Positions 36,797 to 45,569 of a stretch of DNA of 64,000 nucleotides are shown here, piece by piece. The position numbers were made by a program, and so were the translations under genes. The stretch is from the NCBI GenBank assembly GCA_002438805.1, contig DJQV01000023.1, positions 97,801 to 161,800 of the forward strand, given 5' to 3'. Each line of letters opens with the position of its first letter. The stretch's first letter is position 1. This stretch comes from Bacteroidales bacterium UBA6377. GTDB taxonomy: Bacteria > Bacteroidota > Bacteroidia > Bacteroidales > UBA932. The notes below the pieces were generated by a model. That model worked only from the letters and a program-made list of their open reading frames with translations. It did no database searches and had not been told where the DNA came from.

Positions 36797-37387
36797 ATGC
36801 CGAAATCTATAATTGAAGAGAAATGCAGCCGTTGCGGCAAGGTACACAGGATGGAGTTTGAGGGGAGTGTGGATGCCTTGGCAAGTCCGGAAGCGAAAGA
36901 GAAGGTCAAAAACGGGGAGTATTTCGTGTGGCGCTGTCCGGAGTGCGGCTGCGCCAACCTTGTTCACGGACCGTTCCTCTATCACGACCCGCAGGAGAGG
37001 CTCATGATATTGATGACTGATGCCACGATTAAGGCTGAAGGGCTTCCTGAAGGCTATACCGGGCGGATTGTCAGCAGTCCAGGTGAACTCATCGAAAAGA
37101 TAAAGATATTCGACGCCGGACTGGACGATGTTGCTGTCGAAATGTGCAAATTCGTGACTCTCAAGGAGATGAATAAAGATGTCCGCCTGAAGTTTTTCAA
37201 GATGGACGGGGCTGACTCCGAGATGACTTTCACATACCCGCAGGATGGACAGATGGAGATGATTTCTGTCGGGTTCAATGTCTACGAAGACTGTGCCGGC
37301 ATCCTCCAGCGCAACCCGTCCATAAAAGAAGCAGCCCGAGGACTTGTCAAAGTCGACCCGGACTGGCTCTCAAATTATATAGGATAG
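36797..37387 (+). CDS. CpXC-domain protein
   Basis: A 196-residue cytoplasmic protein of unknown function. It opens with two pairs of cysteines, CSRCGK near residue 10 and CPECGC near 49, the pattern of the CpXC family, and these probably hold a zinc ion. The rest (about 60-196) is a mixed alpha/beta region with no motif I recognise. ATG 36797 (MPKSIIEEKC) was chosen because the promoter lies just before it; a start at 36737 would precede the promoter. It ends eight bases before the convergent galK stop. Confidence 0.8.
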   Translation: MPKSIIEEKCSRCGKVHRMEFEGSVDALASPEAKEKVKNGEYFVWRCPECGCANLVHGPFLYHDPQERLMILMTDATIKAEGLPEGYTGRIVSSPGELIEKIKIFDAGLDDVAVEMCKFVTLKEMNKDVRLKFFKMDGADSEMTFTYPQDGQMEMISVGFNVYEDCAGILQRNPSIKEAARGLVKVDPDWLSNYIG

Positions 37388-37395
37388 GATACTTA

Positions 37396-38547
37396 CTACT
37401 CCAGTTTCCTTGCTCCGTCGGAGATGATCACGTGGTATACCTTAGGTTCGTGACCGAACTTTTCCGCAAACTTTGTCTTGGCCTCAGAGATGAACTGCTC
37501 GTAGAGTTCTTCCTTGACGAGGTTGATGGTGCAGCCTCCGAATCCGCCGCCCATTACGCGTGATCCGGTGACACCCATCTTGCGGGCGAGATCGTTGAGA
37601 TAATCCAATTCCTCACAGCTGACCTCGTACAGGTGGCTGAGTCCGAAGTGGGTCTGGTACATCATCTCACCTACTGTCACATAATCGCCTCTTTCGAGCG
37701 CGTCGCAGACATCAAGGACTCTCTGGACTTCTCCTATGACGTACTCTGCACGGAGGAAATCCTCTTCAGGAATCTCGCCCCGCACCTCATCAAGCCACAC
37801 TCTCTTGCAGTCGCTGAGGCACTCGATTTCCGGGTGATTCTTTTTGATTGCGGCAGCCGCGTTCTCGCATGACGCGCGGCGTTTGTTGTAGGCCGATGAG
37901 GCGAGCTCGTGCTTTACGCAGGAGTCAAGGAGAACAAGTTTGTACCCGTCGGGTCTGAATGGGAAATACTTGTATTCCAGTGTTTTGCAGTTGAGCCTTA
38001 TGAGTTGGCCCTTCTTGCCGAAGCATGAAGCGAACTGATCCATGATGCCGCAGTTTACACCGCAGTAGTTGTGTTCCGTGGCCTGGCCTATCTTTGCGAG
38101 CTCGAACTTGTCGATGCCATTGTCGAACAGGTCATTGATGGCGTAGGCGAAGCAGCTTTCGAGTGCGGCTGAAGAAGACAGGCCGGCTCCGAGAGGCACA
38201 TCTCCCGCGAATACGGCATCGAATCCTTCGACTGTTCCTCCTCTCTTCAGCGTCTCACGGCATACGCCGAAAATATACCTTGCCCAGGTCGTCTGAGGCT
38301 TGTCTTCTTCGCTGAGTCCGAATGAGCAAGGCTCATCGAAGTCGATTGAGTAGAGATTGACCGTGGCGGTGCCGTTTTTCTTGATTTCGGCCACGATCCC
38401 CTTGTCGATGGCTCCCGGGAACACGTATCCCCCGTTGTAGTCAGTATGTTCTCCGATGAGGTTGACTCTGCCTGCGGCAGCATAGAAAGTGCCAGTCTCA
38501 CCGAACAGTTCGGTGAATTTGGCGTGAATTTTATTTTTCATTTCCAT
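37396..38547 (-). CDS. galK: Galactokinase
   Basis: A 383-residue GHMP kinase that makes galactose-1-phosphate, the entry step of the Leloir pathway. The galactokinase signature GRVNLIGEHTDYNGGYVF is near residues 27-44. The ATP-binding motif PLGAGLSSSAALE and the late GSRVMGGGFGGCTINLV complete the GHMP set. Length is normal (382 in E. coli). Its promoter lies in the 38-base gap after the nuclease gene. galM is 8 kb away in another operon; galT was not seen in the window. Confidence 0.96.
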   Translation of the reverse strand: MEMKNKIHAKFTELFGETGTFYAAAGRVNLIGEHTDYNGGYVFPGAIDKGIVAEIKKNGTATVNLYSIDFDEPCSFGLSEEDKPQTTWARYIFGVCRETLKRGGTVEGFDAVFAGDVPLGAGLSSSAALESCFAYAINDLFDNGIDKFELAKIGQATEHNYCGVNCGIMDQFASCFGKKGQLIRLNCKTLEYKYFPFRPDGYKLVLLDSCVKHELASSAYNKRRASCENAAAAIKKNHPEIECLSDCKRVWLDEVRGEIPEEDFLRAEYVIGEVQRVLDVCDALERGDYVTVGEMMYQTHFGLSHLYEVSCEELDYLNDLARKMGVTGSRVMGGGFGGCTINLVKEELYEQFISEAKTKFAEKFGHEPKVYHVIISDGARKLE

Positions 38548-38577
38548 TTTTATGTGGCATTAAATTTTTGCTGAGAG

Positions 38578-38609
38578 CAAATTTATCAAAAAGTAAGCAT
38601 TAGAGCAAT
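38578..38609 (-). promoter_or_regulatory. Promoter of galK (ATTG-N20-TAAATTTG)
   Basis: On the minus strand TAAATTTG matches the -7 consensus, with ATTG 20 bases upstream as a one-mismatch -33 box inside the end of the nuclease gene. It is 30 bases before galK. Confidence 0.65.
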
Positions 38610-39434
38610 AGGCAGGTGGTCGCTCAATCCTCCCTCGTATCTCGGACCTACAAAAGTCCTGCGCGGTTTCTCTCCCCCGAATGTCTTGTCTGCGGTCAGC
38701 AGTGAGGGGGTATCGAATATCTCCTCCCGGACGGTGGCATTTCCGTATATGAAATGACCGTCGATTTTTTCCCAATTTCCATTGTATTTGATTGTCCCGA
38801 GACCATGCTGGTGCCAGAGGTCATCGTTGAAATCACCTATTGACAGGATTCTTGCTGCACCGGCAGCCATCAGCGAATCGGCTGTCTCCTCCATTGTCGA
38901 GAAGGCGGCCCTGCGCCTGTCTGACTTGCCTCCGATTTTGGAAGGGTGGTGGTTGACCATCACAGTGAGGCTGTCGAAGCGTGCGACCAGGATGTCTCTG
39001 GTTGCCATCGGTGTACCGCTGCTGTCCGTGATATGTACCGGGAAACTTTCGGCAAGATGCAGGCGTGAGCGACGGTACAGCAGGGCACAGTCTATGCCTC
39101 TGTGGTCAGGGGATTCGTAGTGCACAATGGTGTAGCCCAGTTTTCGGAGCAGTGTTGAGGACAGAAGGGATCTGAGCACCTGCAGATTCTCCACTTCGGC
39201 CAATCCTACGATGTCGGGAGGGCCACCGTATTTGTCCGAGAATGCGAGGATGGTCTTGGCGATGCCGTCGCATTTGGCATGGAATCTTCCACGAGTCCAG
39301 TACTTTGGTGCAGACGCGGAGCGGTAGTCGAAAAAGTTTTCCACATTCCAGAACATCACCCTGAGTGTGTCGTCCTGCGCCCGGCAGAGGAATGTCGTCA
39401 AAAGTGCGAGAAGTGCAATCATAGTCCGTTTCAT
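38586..39434 (-). CDS. Secreted endonuclease/exonuclease/phosphatase-family protein
   Basis: A 282-residue exported protein of the DNase I-like (EEP) fold. A signal peptide (MKRTMIALLALLTTFLCRAQ) is followed by the family's motif order: MFWNVENFFD, GLAEVEN with the metal-binding glutamate, VNHHPSKIGG, IGDFND and finally LSDHLPIAL. These cover the expected catalytic Asn, Glu, His and Asp. The substrate (nucleic acid, phospholipid or inositol phosphate) cannot be told from sequence. It runs into galK with its own promoter between them. Confidence 0.88.
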   Translation of the reverse strand: MKRTMIALLALLTTFLCRAQDDTLRVMFWNVENFFDYRSASAPKYWTRGRFHAKCDGIAKTILAFSDKYGGPPDIVGLAEVENLQVLRSLLSSTLLRKLGYTIVHYESPDHRGIDCALLYRRSRLHLAESFPVHITDSSGTPMATRDILVARFDSLTVMVNHHPSKIGGKSDRRRAAFSTMEETADSLMAAGAARILSIGDFNDDLWHQHGLGTIKYNGNWEKIDGHFIYGNATVREEIFDTPSLLTADKTFGGEKPRRTFVGPRYEGGLSDHLPIALMLTF

Positions 39435-39459
39435 TCTGCTAATATGGCGATTTTTTGAG

Positions 39460-39467
39460 TAAATTTG
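39460..39467 (+). promoter_or_regulatory. -7 promoter element of ychF (TAAATTTG)
   Basis: TAAATTTG matches TAnnTTTG, 18 bases before the ychF ATG at 39486. No good -33 box is visible. Confidence 0.6.
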
Positions 39468-39485
39468 CGAATTAATTTTAGATTT

Positions 39486-40586
39486 ATGTCTCTGAAGTGC
39501 GGCATTGTAGGACTTCCGAACGTGGGAAAGTCCACTCTTTTCAACTGCGTCAGCTCCGGGAAGGCCCAGAGCGCAAATTTCCCTTTCTGTACCATCGAGC
39601 CGAATCTCGGCTCAACCAATGTTCCCGACAGGAGGCTTGATGTCCTCTCGGAGATATGCAAGCCTCAGCGCACCATCCCGGCCACCGTGGACATAGTGGA
39701 CATTGCGGGCCTCGTCAAGGGCGCCAGCAGGGGAGAGGGGCTTGGCAACCAGTTCCTGGCCAACATCCGCGAGTGCGATGCCATCCTGCATGTGCTGCGC
39801 TGTTTTGATGACGGCAATGTGGTGCATGTGGACGGGAGCGTGGATCCCGTCAGGGACAAGGATGTGGTGGATCTGGAACTCCAGATAAAGGATCTTGAGA
39901 CGGTTAATGCCAGACTTGCCAAGGCTGAAAAGGCAGGCAAGGCCGGAGACAAGGAGTCAAAGAAACTCGCCGACCTTCTCACCCGTTATAAGGCGGCCCT
40001 TGAGCAGGGAAAGTCCTGCCGCAGCGTGCAGCTCGTCAACGAGGAGGAGGCGGTCATCGCGCGGGATCTTTTCCTGCTGACCAACAAGCCGGTGATGTAT
40101 GTCTGCAATGTGGATGATGCTTCCGCGGTGAGCGGAAACGCTTACGTGGATGCTGTCCGCGAAGCTGTCAAGGACGAGAATGCCCAGATACTTGTGATTT
40201 CCGCCAAGACGGAGTCCGAGATAGCTGAGATGGAAGACTATGAGGACAGGAAGATGTTCCTTGAGGAGATGGGGCTTAAGGAGTCCGGGGTGGTGCGGCT
40301 CATACAAAGCGCCTACAAGCTGCTCGGGCTTCAGACGTTCTTCACGGCCGGCGCGGACGAGTGCCGCGCATGGACGGTCAAGGTTGGCGACAAGGCCCCC
40401 AAGGCGGCAGGTGTGATACACTCCGATTTCGAGAAGGGGTTCATCCGTGCCGAGGTAATAAAATATGATGATTTTGTCAAATACAAGACGGAATCAGCCG
40501 TGCGTGCCGCAGGGAAGATGGGTATAGAGGGAAAGGATTATGTGGTGCAGGACGGGGATATAATGCATTTCTTATTTAACGTTTAA
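39486..40586 (+). CDS. ychF: Redox-regulated ribosome-associated ATPase YchF
   Basis: A 366-residue P-loop protein of the Obg-related YchF/OLA1 group, which prefers ATP. P-loop GLPNVGKST is at residues 9-17, followed by ANFPFCTIEPN, then DIAGLVKGASRGEGLGNQFL. A coiled-coil insertion (about 130-180) and the C-terminal TGS domain (about 280-366, with FFTAGADECRAWTV and KDYVVQDGDIMHF) match the family. ATG 39486 was chosen because the G domain begins at once. The hexuronate gene uxuA begins three bases after the stop. Confidence 0.96.
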   Translation: MSLKCGIVGLPNVGKSTLFNCVSSGKAQSANFPFCTIEPNLGSTNVPDRRLDVLSEICKPQRTIPATVDIVDIAGLVKGASRGEGLGNQFLANIRECDAILHVLRCFDDGNVVHVDGSVDPVRDKDVVDLELQIKDLETVNARLAKAEKAGKAGDKESKKLADLLTRYKAALEQGKSCRSVQLVNEEEAVIARDLFLLTNKPVMYVCNVDDASAVSGNAYVDAVREAVKDENAQILVISAKTESEIAEMEDYEDRKMFLEEMGLKESGVVRLIQSAYKLLGLQTFFTAGADECRAWTVKVGDKAPKAAGVIHSDFEKGFIRAEVIKYDDFVKYKTESAVRAAGKMGIEGKDYVVQDGDIMHFLFNV

Positions 40587-40589
40587 TAA

Positions 40590-41771
40590 ATGGAAAAAAC
40601 TTGGAGATGGTTCGGGCGCAAAGACAGCATCACGCTGAACATGTTGCGTCAGATAGGAGTAGAGGGGATAGTCACCGCACTGCACGATGTTCCCAACGGG
40701 GACATCTGGACAGAGGAGGACATCCTTTCGCTCAAGAAATACATTGAAGATGCCGGCCTGCGCTGGTCGGTGGTGGAGAGTCTTCCTGTCAGCGAGGCGA
40801 TCAAATATGCCGGCCCGGAGCGTGACAGGCTCATAGACAATTATATAGTGAGTCTGCGCAATCTCGGCCGCTGCGGTATCAAGACGGTGTGCTACAACTT
40901 CATGCCGGTGATAGACTGGGTGCGCACAGATCTCGAGCATCCTCTGCCAGACGGCACGACAGCCCTGTATTTTGACTATTCCCGCTTCGCATATTTCGAC
41001 ATCAGGATCCTTTGCAGGGAAGGGGCGGAGAAGGATTATCCGGAGCATATACTCTCCAAGGTGGCGGAACTGGACAAGACCTTGACGGAGGAGGACAAGC
41101 ATCAGCTCATAGACTCCATCATAGTGAAGACGCAGGGATTTGTCAACGGCAACATTTCCGAGGGGGACCGCACCCCGGTGCAGCATTTCCGTGCCCTTAT
41201 GAGCCATTATGAGGGTGTCAGCAAGCAGGATCTGCTGGACAACATCACGTATTTCCTCAAGGCCGTGATGCCTGTGTGTCATGAGGTCGGAGTAAACATG
41301 TGCATCCACCCGGATGATCCGCCTATGCCGGTGTTCGGCATGCCGCGAATCGCGGGGAACGCCGAAGATATCCGCAACATTCTCTCTTCTGTGGATGATT
41401 TCCACAATGGTCTCACCTTCTGTGCCGGCTCGCTATCCGCAGGGGCTCACAACGATGTGCCCGCGATGGCCCGGGAGTTTGCACCGCGTACGCACTTCGT
41501 GCATCTGCGCACCTGCAAACTGCTCGGTGACGGCAACTTCATCGAGGCCCCGCACACAGCGGGAAGGGTCAATCTTGTCGAACTTGTCCGCATATTCGAG
41601 CGTGAAGGCAGGAATATCCCCATGCGTGTGGACCATGGCAAAGACATGCTCGGAGACATCATCAAAGGCTATAATCCGGGTTACAGTTTCCACGGGCGCA
41701 TGCTCGCCCTCGGCCAGGTAGAGGGCATGATGGCCGCAGTCAAGGATGAATTTGATAAGAAATTGATATGA
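40590..41771 (+). CDS. uxuA: Mannonate dehydratase
   Basis: A 393-residue enzyme converting D-mannonate to 2-keto-3-deoxygluconate in glucuronate breakdown. It starts with the family's MEKTWRWFGRKDSITL. The barrel shows VCYNFMPVIDWVRTDL, HPDDPPMPVFGMPRI and HLRTCKLLGDGNFIEAPHT, with metal-binding Cys, His and Asp in place. It overlaps the following oxidoreductase by four bases (ATGA), forming a two-gene hexuronate unit behind ychF. KDG kinase and aldolase are not in the window. Confidence 0.96.
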   Translation: MEKTWRWFGRKDSITLNMLRQIGVEGIVTALHDVPNGDIWTEEDILSLKKYIEDAGLRWSVVESLPVSEAIKYAGPERDRLIDNYIVSLRNLGRCGIKTVCYNFMPVIDWVRTDLEHPLPDGTTALYFDYSRFAYFDIRILCREGAEKDYPEHILSKVAELDKTLTEEDKHQLIDSIIVKTQGFVNGNISEGDRTPVQHFRALMSHYEGVSKQDLLDNITYFLKAVMPVCHEVGVNMCIHPDDPPMPVFGMPRIAGNAEDIRNILSSVDDFHNGLTFCAGSLSAGAHNDVPAMAREFAPRTHFVHLRTCKLLGDGNFIEAPHTAGRVNLVELVRIFEREGRNIPMRVDHGKDMLGDIIKGYNPGYSFHGRMLALGQVEGMMAAVKDEFDKKLI

Positions 41772-42583
41772 ACGAGCTCTATTCAGTAAAAGGCAAGGTG
41801 GCAGTGATAAGCGGAGCCGCCGGTGCCTTGGGCGGATCTCTTGCCCGTCACTTCGCTTCGCAGGGCGCAGATGTGGTCGCTCTTGTCCACAGGGAAGAAC
41901 AGCTTGCTCCGGTGGTGGAGCAGCTCCGCAGCCTTGGCGGAAATCCATGCGGATACGCATGCAACGTCATGGACACCGATGCCGTAAAGGCCATAGCCGA
42001 CGAGGTGGTGAAGAAGTACTCCCGCGTCGATATCCTCATCAATGTGGCGGGAGGCAATGTGGCAGGGGCCAATGTGATGCCTGACCAGAACTTCTGGGAC
42101 ATGAAGCTTGAAGACTGGACCAAGGTGCTGGATCTCAACCTCAACGGTACGGTGTACCCTTGCCATGTGTTTACGCAAGTGTTTGCCTCACAAGGATATG
42201 GATGTATTCTTAATATCTCTTCCATGGCGGCTTACGATGCTCTTACGCGTGTGGCCGGGTATGGAGCGGCCAAAGAGGGGGTCTCAAATTTCACGCGCTG
42301 GCTCGCTGCGGAGATGGCAATCAAGTACGGGGAGAAGATACGTGTCAACGCACTTGCGCCGGGCTTTTTCATCGGCAAGCAGAACCGTGCCGCTCTTCTC
42401 AATGAGGACGGGTCTCTGACAGAGCGCTCAGTCAAGGTGATAGCCAAGACCCCGATGCGCCGTTTCGGTGATCTGACAGAACTCAACGGTGCAGCCCAGT
42501 TCCTGTGCAGCGATGCGGCAAGCTTCGTTACCGGCGTGGTGCTGCCGGTGGACGGAGGGTTCAGCTCCTTCAGCGGAGTTTAG
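41768..42583 (+). CDS. uxuB: SDR-family D-mannonate oxidoreductase (fructuronate reductase)
   Basis: A 271-residue short-chain dehydrogenase that probably interconverts fructuronate and mannonate with NAD(H). The cofactor motif SGAAGALGG is near residue 16-24, NVAGGN follows, a catalytic serine lies in ISSMAAY, and the Tyr-Lys pair is Y165 and K169. The C-terminus has the usual NALAPGFF and TGVVLPVDGGFS. Function is inferred from the tight coupling with uxuA; the SDR type replaces the long-chain UxuB of E. coli in many Bacteroidota. It ends four bases before the convergent zincin gene. Confidence 0.88.
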   Translation: MNELYSVKGKVAVISGAAGALGGSLARHFASQGADVVALVHREEQLAPVVEQLRSLGGNPCGYACNVMDTDAVKAIADEVVKKYSRVDILINVAGGNVAGANVMPDQNFWDMKLEDWTKVLDLNLNGTVYPCHVFTQVFASQGYGCILNISSMAAYDALTRVAGYGAAKEGVSNFTRWLAAEMAIKYGEKIRVNALAPGFFIGKQNRAALLNEDGSLTERSVKVIAKTPMRRFGDLTELNGAAQFLCSDAASFVTGVVLPVDGGFSSFSGV

Positions 42584-42587
42584 CCCT

Positions 42588-45515
42588 CTACATATCCACG
42601 CTCATGATGAGCTGCAGGCTGTGACGGTCCGCTGTCATGCCTGCTGCCCTGAAATTTTCCAGACAGTTGCCTCCGTTATAGTCATAGCGGAGGCCTATTC
42701 TTGTAGTATAAGGAATCCAGATCAGGTTTTCGAGTCTGACGTTGAGGTCGGCCCCGATGCTGTACAGATTAAAAAGATTTCTCTCGGAAGGCATGAGTGT
42801 GAAATCTGCGTGCGGTATCAGTTCCAGATTGCGGATATAGGCTGCCGGAGAGAGGAAAGACCAGTCCATGGCAGCGAAAGGGATTGCATAGTCTGCACTT
42901 ACTTTGGTCCTCCACGAGAGGCCGCATATATAGGAATTGACAGTTGAAAGGAAACCGCGCGGAACCATGTTGGCGAAACTGTCTGCGAACTGTCCGCCCT
43001 TGCGTCTGATCTCATGTATGCCGCTGAGTTTCAGACCGTGGGTAGGGAATAAGCCGGGGGCGTAGCCGTACAGGTGGAAATAATAGCTTGGACTGAAAAG
43101 GTACAGGAGTCTTGTGCGTTCGCTGTAGGCGAATTCCCCGCCGAGGCCCACTCTGGGCCATATTCTCGATGATGGTGTGCTCTCCATCAAATATGCCCGG
43201 ACACTGACGATATTTCTCCTTACGTATCTCGCGTTGCCGTAGGCATCGGTCCAGTCGTTGGTGGAGCCGAGGCTGATTTTCGGTATTATGCCGCTGTTCC
43301 ACCCGCCCGAAGACAGGTTGAGCGGCAAATACGCATCGAGTCGTGTATAGAGCATAGGCTTACCGGTATCCTGTCCGGACAGGCGGCTGCTGGAGGCATC
43401 GAGACTGTATTTGATGGAGTTCCTGTCGTTGAGGTCCACATTGAGTTCCAGCACCGGGGCCAGCCCCCGGTAAGTGAGGTTGAGGTGTCCGGAGTTCCTC
43501 CATCCGGCGCTGTAGTCCCATGCCTTGTACCCCAATGAGCCATAGAAACTTCCGAGGTCATCCTGGAAGAAGACGGTGGCGCCCGGAGCTGCGGCGGAGC
43601 CGATCTCGGACATGCTCAGGCTGCTTGCGGCATCATAATCCACATATATCGGGGCCCATGAGTGCAGACGCACAAGGTTTTTCAGTCTTGAGTAGTTCTC
43701 CGGTGAACTTATCTTCACTTCCGCACCATAGTCCGGCTGTGCTGTCTCGCCTGCGCTCAGCCTGTCTGCAAAGGGGTAGGCGGGGAGACGGGTGAAATCC
43801 GCGCTGCGCTCCGTAAGATCCGAAGCGGCAGTGTATGCCGGGAGCTTCCCTTTGGTGGACAAGCTGGTGTAATACAAGGTCTTCCCGTCGGGACTCAGCT
43901 GGAAATCATCTGCTCCGAACCTGGTGGAGGTAAGCTGTACAAGCCCGCCATCTGACAGGTCGAGGGCGTACAATTCATTCACTCCGGTCCTGTCACAAGT
44001 GAACATCAGTTTTCCGTCGTTGCTCCACAGGTCTTTTATCTTCACCGGCTGCGGATTGAGCACACATGAGTAGTCCTTGACTTTCCAGATCCCGAAACCT
44101 TCCGAGGTGATGGCGCTGGCATAGAGTTCTTTACCGGCCCATGCCGTCTCCACGACCTGCATCCCGTCCGGTGCGGGGTAGTGGAAGAATTCAATGCCGG
44201 TCACGATGTCCATCACGGTGACGCTGCTGCCGCCTTCCAGAGGGTATTCTGTGACGGAGAGCAGAAGGTCATGGTCGGCGGGGGCGGGGTGGTAGAATCT
44301 CTTGCCCCTGCTGATGCGCCCGGTCTTCCCGGCTCTGGTCAAGTACATGATGTCAGAAGAGGATTTCTGCTCCCAGCGGATGTCCGGCTTGTATTCGCTC
44401 CAGTATAGCCTGTCTGTCAGGCGGCTGTATATGAGTCCTGTGGTGCTGGCGCTGAAAAGGGATACGGTCCTTTCTTTTCCATCCTTGTCTATCCGGACCA
44501 GTTCTTCCGGGGCGGTAAGGCTCTTGCGTATTGCGTAGAGGGTGTCGCCGGCCACGGCAAGGCTTCCATATTCGGTGAATCGCTCCGGCGGGCTGACCAT
44601 CGCCGTGGAGGGGATGAACGGGGCCCTTGCCTTCTCGTCACGCTTCCAGAACGCCCCGAGGCTGTCACTTACCTCGCGGAAGGCTTTGTTGAAGCTCTTT
44701 CCCGCCACTTCTCTCGCTGTTCCGTCAAGGTTGAAGAATGCGATGCCGTGCTTGTCCTGTATGCGCCTGAAGTACCTTGCTGTGAAGTCCGGCGCATTGT
44801 ACAGTGTCCTGATTCCGGCCATGGCCACGTAGCCGGCGCGGTAGTAGTCCGGGGTGTAGTGCTTCTGTGAGCCGTATCTCCATTTCCAAAAATCCCTGTA
44901 GTCCTCCTCGGCGAAGGCCACCCTGTAGTATTCGAGAAAGTCTGCGGTACGGCCCCTTCCCGCCCGGCTCAGGGCAGTCTCCGTGACCACCGCGTCGCCC
45001 TCAAGGAAGGCCGGTCCCGGATAGATGGCGGAAAGTGCCCCGGGGGCCAGCTGGCCCGTAAGGATGTTCCAGAACCTGAAAGGCCTCCCGGCTCCGAACT
45101 GCATCTGGGCGGAGTGCCTGGATTCGTGCACGATGAGCTGCTTTTCCCACGGGGTAGGCTCCGGGTCATAGGGGTCGGGCTGGGTCTGGAGTTCCATCCT
45201 GCGCGGAGTCCAGGTCACCTGGCCGTTGGAGTTGGCGGAGCAGGGCCTGAGGATGACCGGCATTCTGCGCCTGTAGTTCTGGTTTGGGGAGAATCCGGCA
45301 CTGTTTCCCACCACCTGACCTGCCTGTTCAAGCGTACGTGCGTAGACTCTTGCCAGGGAATCAAGCCCGCGCGGGTAGATCACTTTGTAGTTGTCAGTCT
45401 GTATCTGGCTCCACTTTACGGAGAAAGGTTCTGTCCCGTTGGTGTAGAACTGTGCCACCGCGCCCGGACCGGCCAGGCACAGGGCGGCCGCAATCAAAAT
45501 CTCTTTGGCTCTCAT
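42588..45515 (-). CDS. Zincin-like domain, beta-propeller and outer-membrane barrel protein
   Basis: A 975-residue exported protein. A signal peptide ends near AVAQ (about 22). The N-terminal third has a gluzincin-like site: H130-E131-S-R-H134 (HExxH) and E172 in FLEGD, matching a Peptidase_MA-type metalloprotease. The middle (about 330-600) shows TolB/WD40-like repeats with DGK-like turns (SPDGKTLYYTSLS, SNDGKLMFTCDR). The last 350 residues alternate in beta-barrel style with many Y, W and G and end LQLIMSVDM. It may be a surface peptidase or assembly factor; function is unknown. A promoter box five bases before the ATG suggests a leaderless message. Confidence 0.8.
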   Translation of the reverse strand: MRAKEILIAAALCLAGPGAVAQFYTNGTEPFSVKWSQIQTDNYKVIYPRGLDSLARVYARTLEQAGQVVGNSAGFSPNQNYRRRMPVILRPCSANSNGQVTWTPRRMELQTQPDPYDPEPTPWEKQLIVHESRHSAQMQFGAGRPFRFWNILTGQLAPGALSAIYPGPAFLEGDAVVTETALSRAGRGRTADFLEYYRVAFAEEDYRDFWKWRYGSQKHYTPDYYRAGYVAMAGIRTLYNAPDFTARYFRRIQDKHGIAFFNLDGTAREVAGKSFNKAFREVSDSLGAFWKRDEKARAPFIPSTAMVSPPERFTEYGSLAVAGDTLYAIRKSLTAPEELVRIDKDGKERTVSLFSASTTGLIYSRLTDRLYWSEYKPDIRWEQKSSSDIMYLTRAGKTGRISRGKRFYHPAPADHDLLLSVTEYPLEGGSSVTVMDIVTGIEFFHYPAPDGMQVVETAWAGKELYASAITSEGFGIWKVKDYSCVLNPQPVKIKDLWSNDGKLMFTCDRTGVNELYALDLSDGGLVQLTSTRFGADDFQLSPDGKTLYYTSLSTKGKLPAYTAASDLTERSADFTRLPAYPFADRLSAGETAQPDYGAEVKISSPENYSRLKNLVRLHSWAPIYVDYDAASSLSMSEIGSAAAPGATVFFQDDLGSFYGSLGYKAWDYSAGWRNSGHLNLTYRGLAPVLELNVDLNDRNSIKYSLDASSSRLSGQDTGKPMLYTRLDAYLPLNLSSGGWNSGIIPKISLGSTNDWTDAYGNARYVRRNIVSVRAYLMESTPSSRIWPRVGLGGEFAYSERTRLLYLFSPSYYFHLYGYAPGLFPTHGLKLSGIHEIRRKGGQFADSFANMVPRGFLSTVNSYICGLSWRTKVSADYAIPFAAMDWSFLSPAAYIRNLELIPHADFTLMPSERNLFNLYSIGADLNVRLENLIWIPYTTRIGLRYDYNGGNCLENFRAAGMTADRHSLQLIMSVDM

Positions 45516-45520
45516 GGGGG

Positions 45521-45528
45521 CAAATCTA
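45521..45528 (-). promoter_or_regulatory. -7 promoter element of the zincin-barrel gene (TAGATTTG)
   Basis: TAGATTTG on the minus strand matches TAnnTTTG and is followed by five C-rich bases and the ATG, so transcription should begin at the start codon. Confidence 0.6.
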
Positions 45529-45569
45529 ACATTTTTTCATAACTTTAGAACTTGTTTTGAACGACTCGG

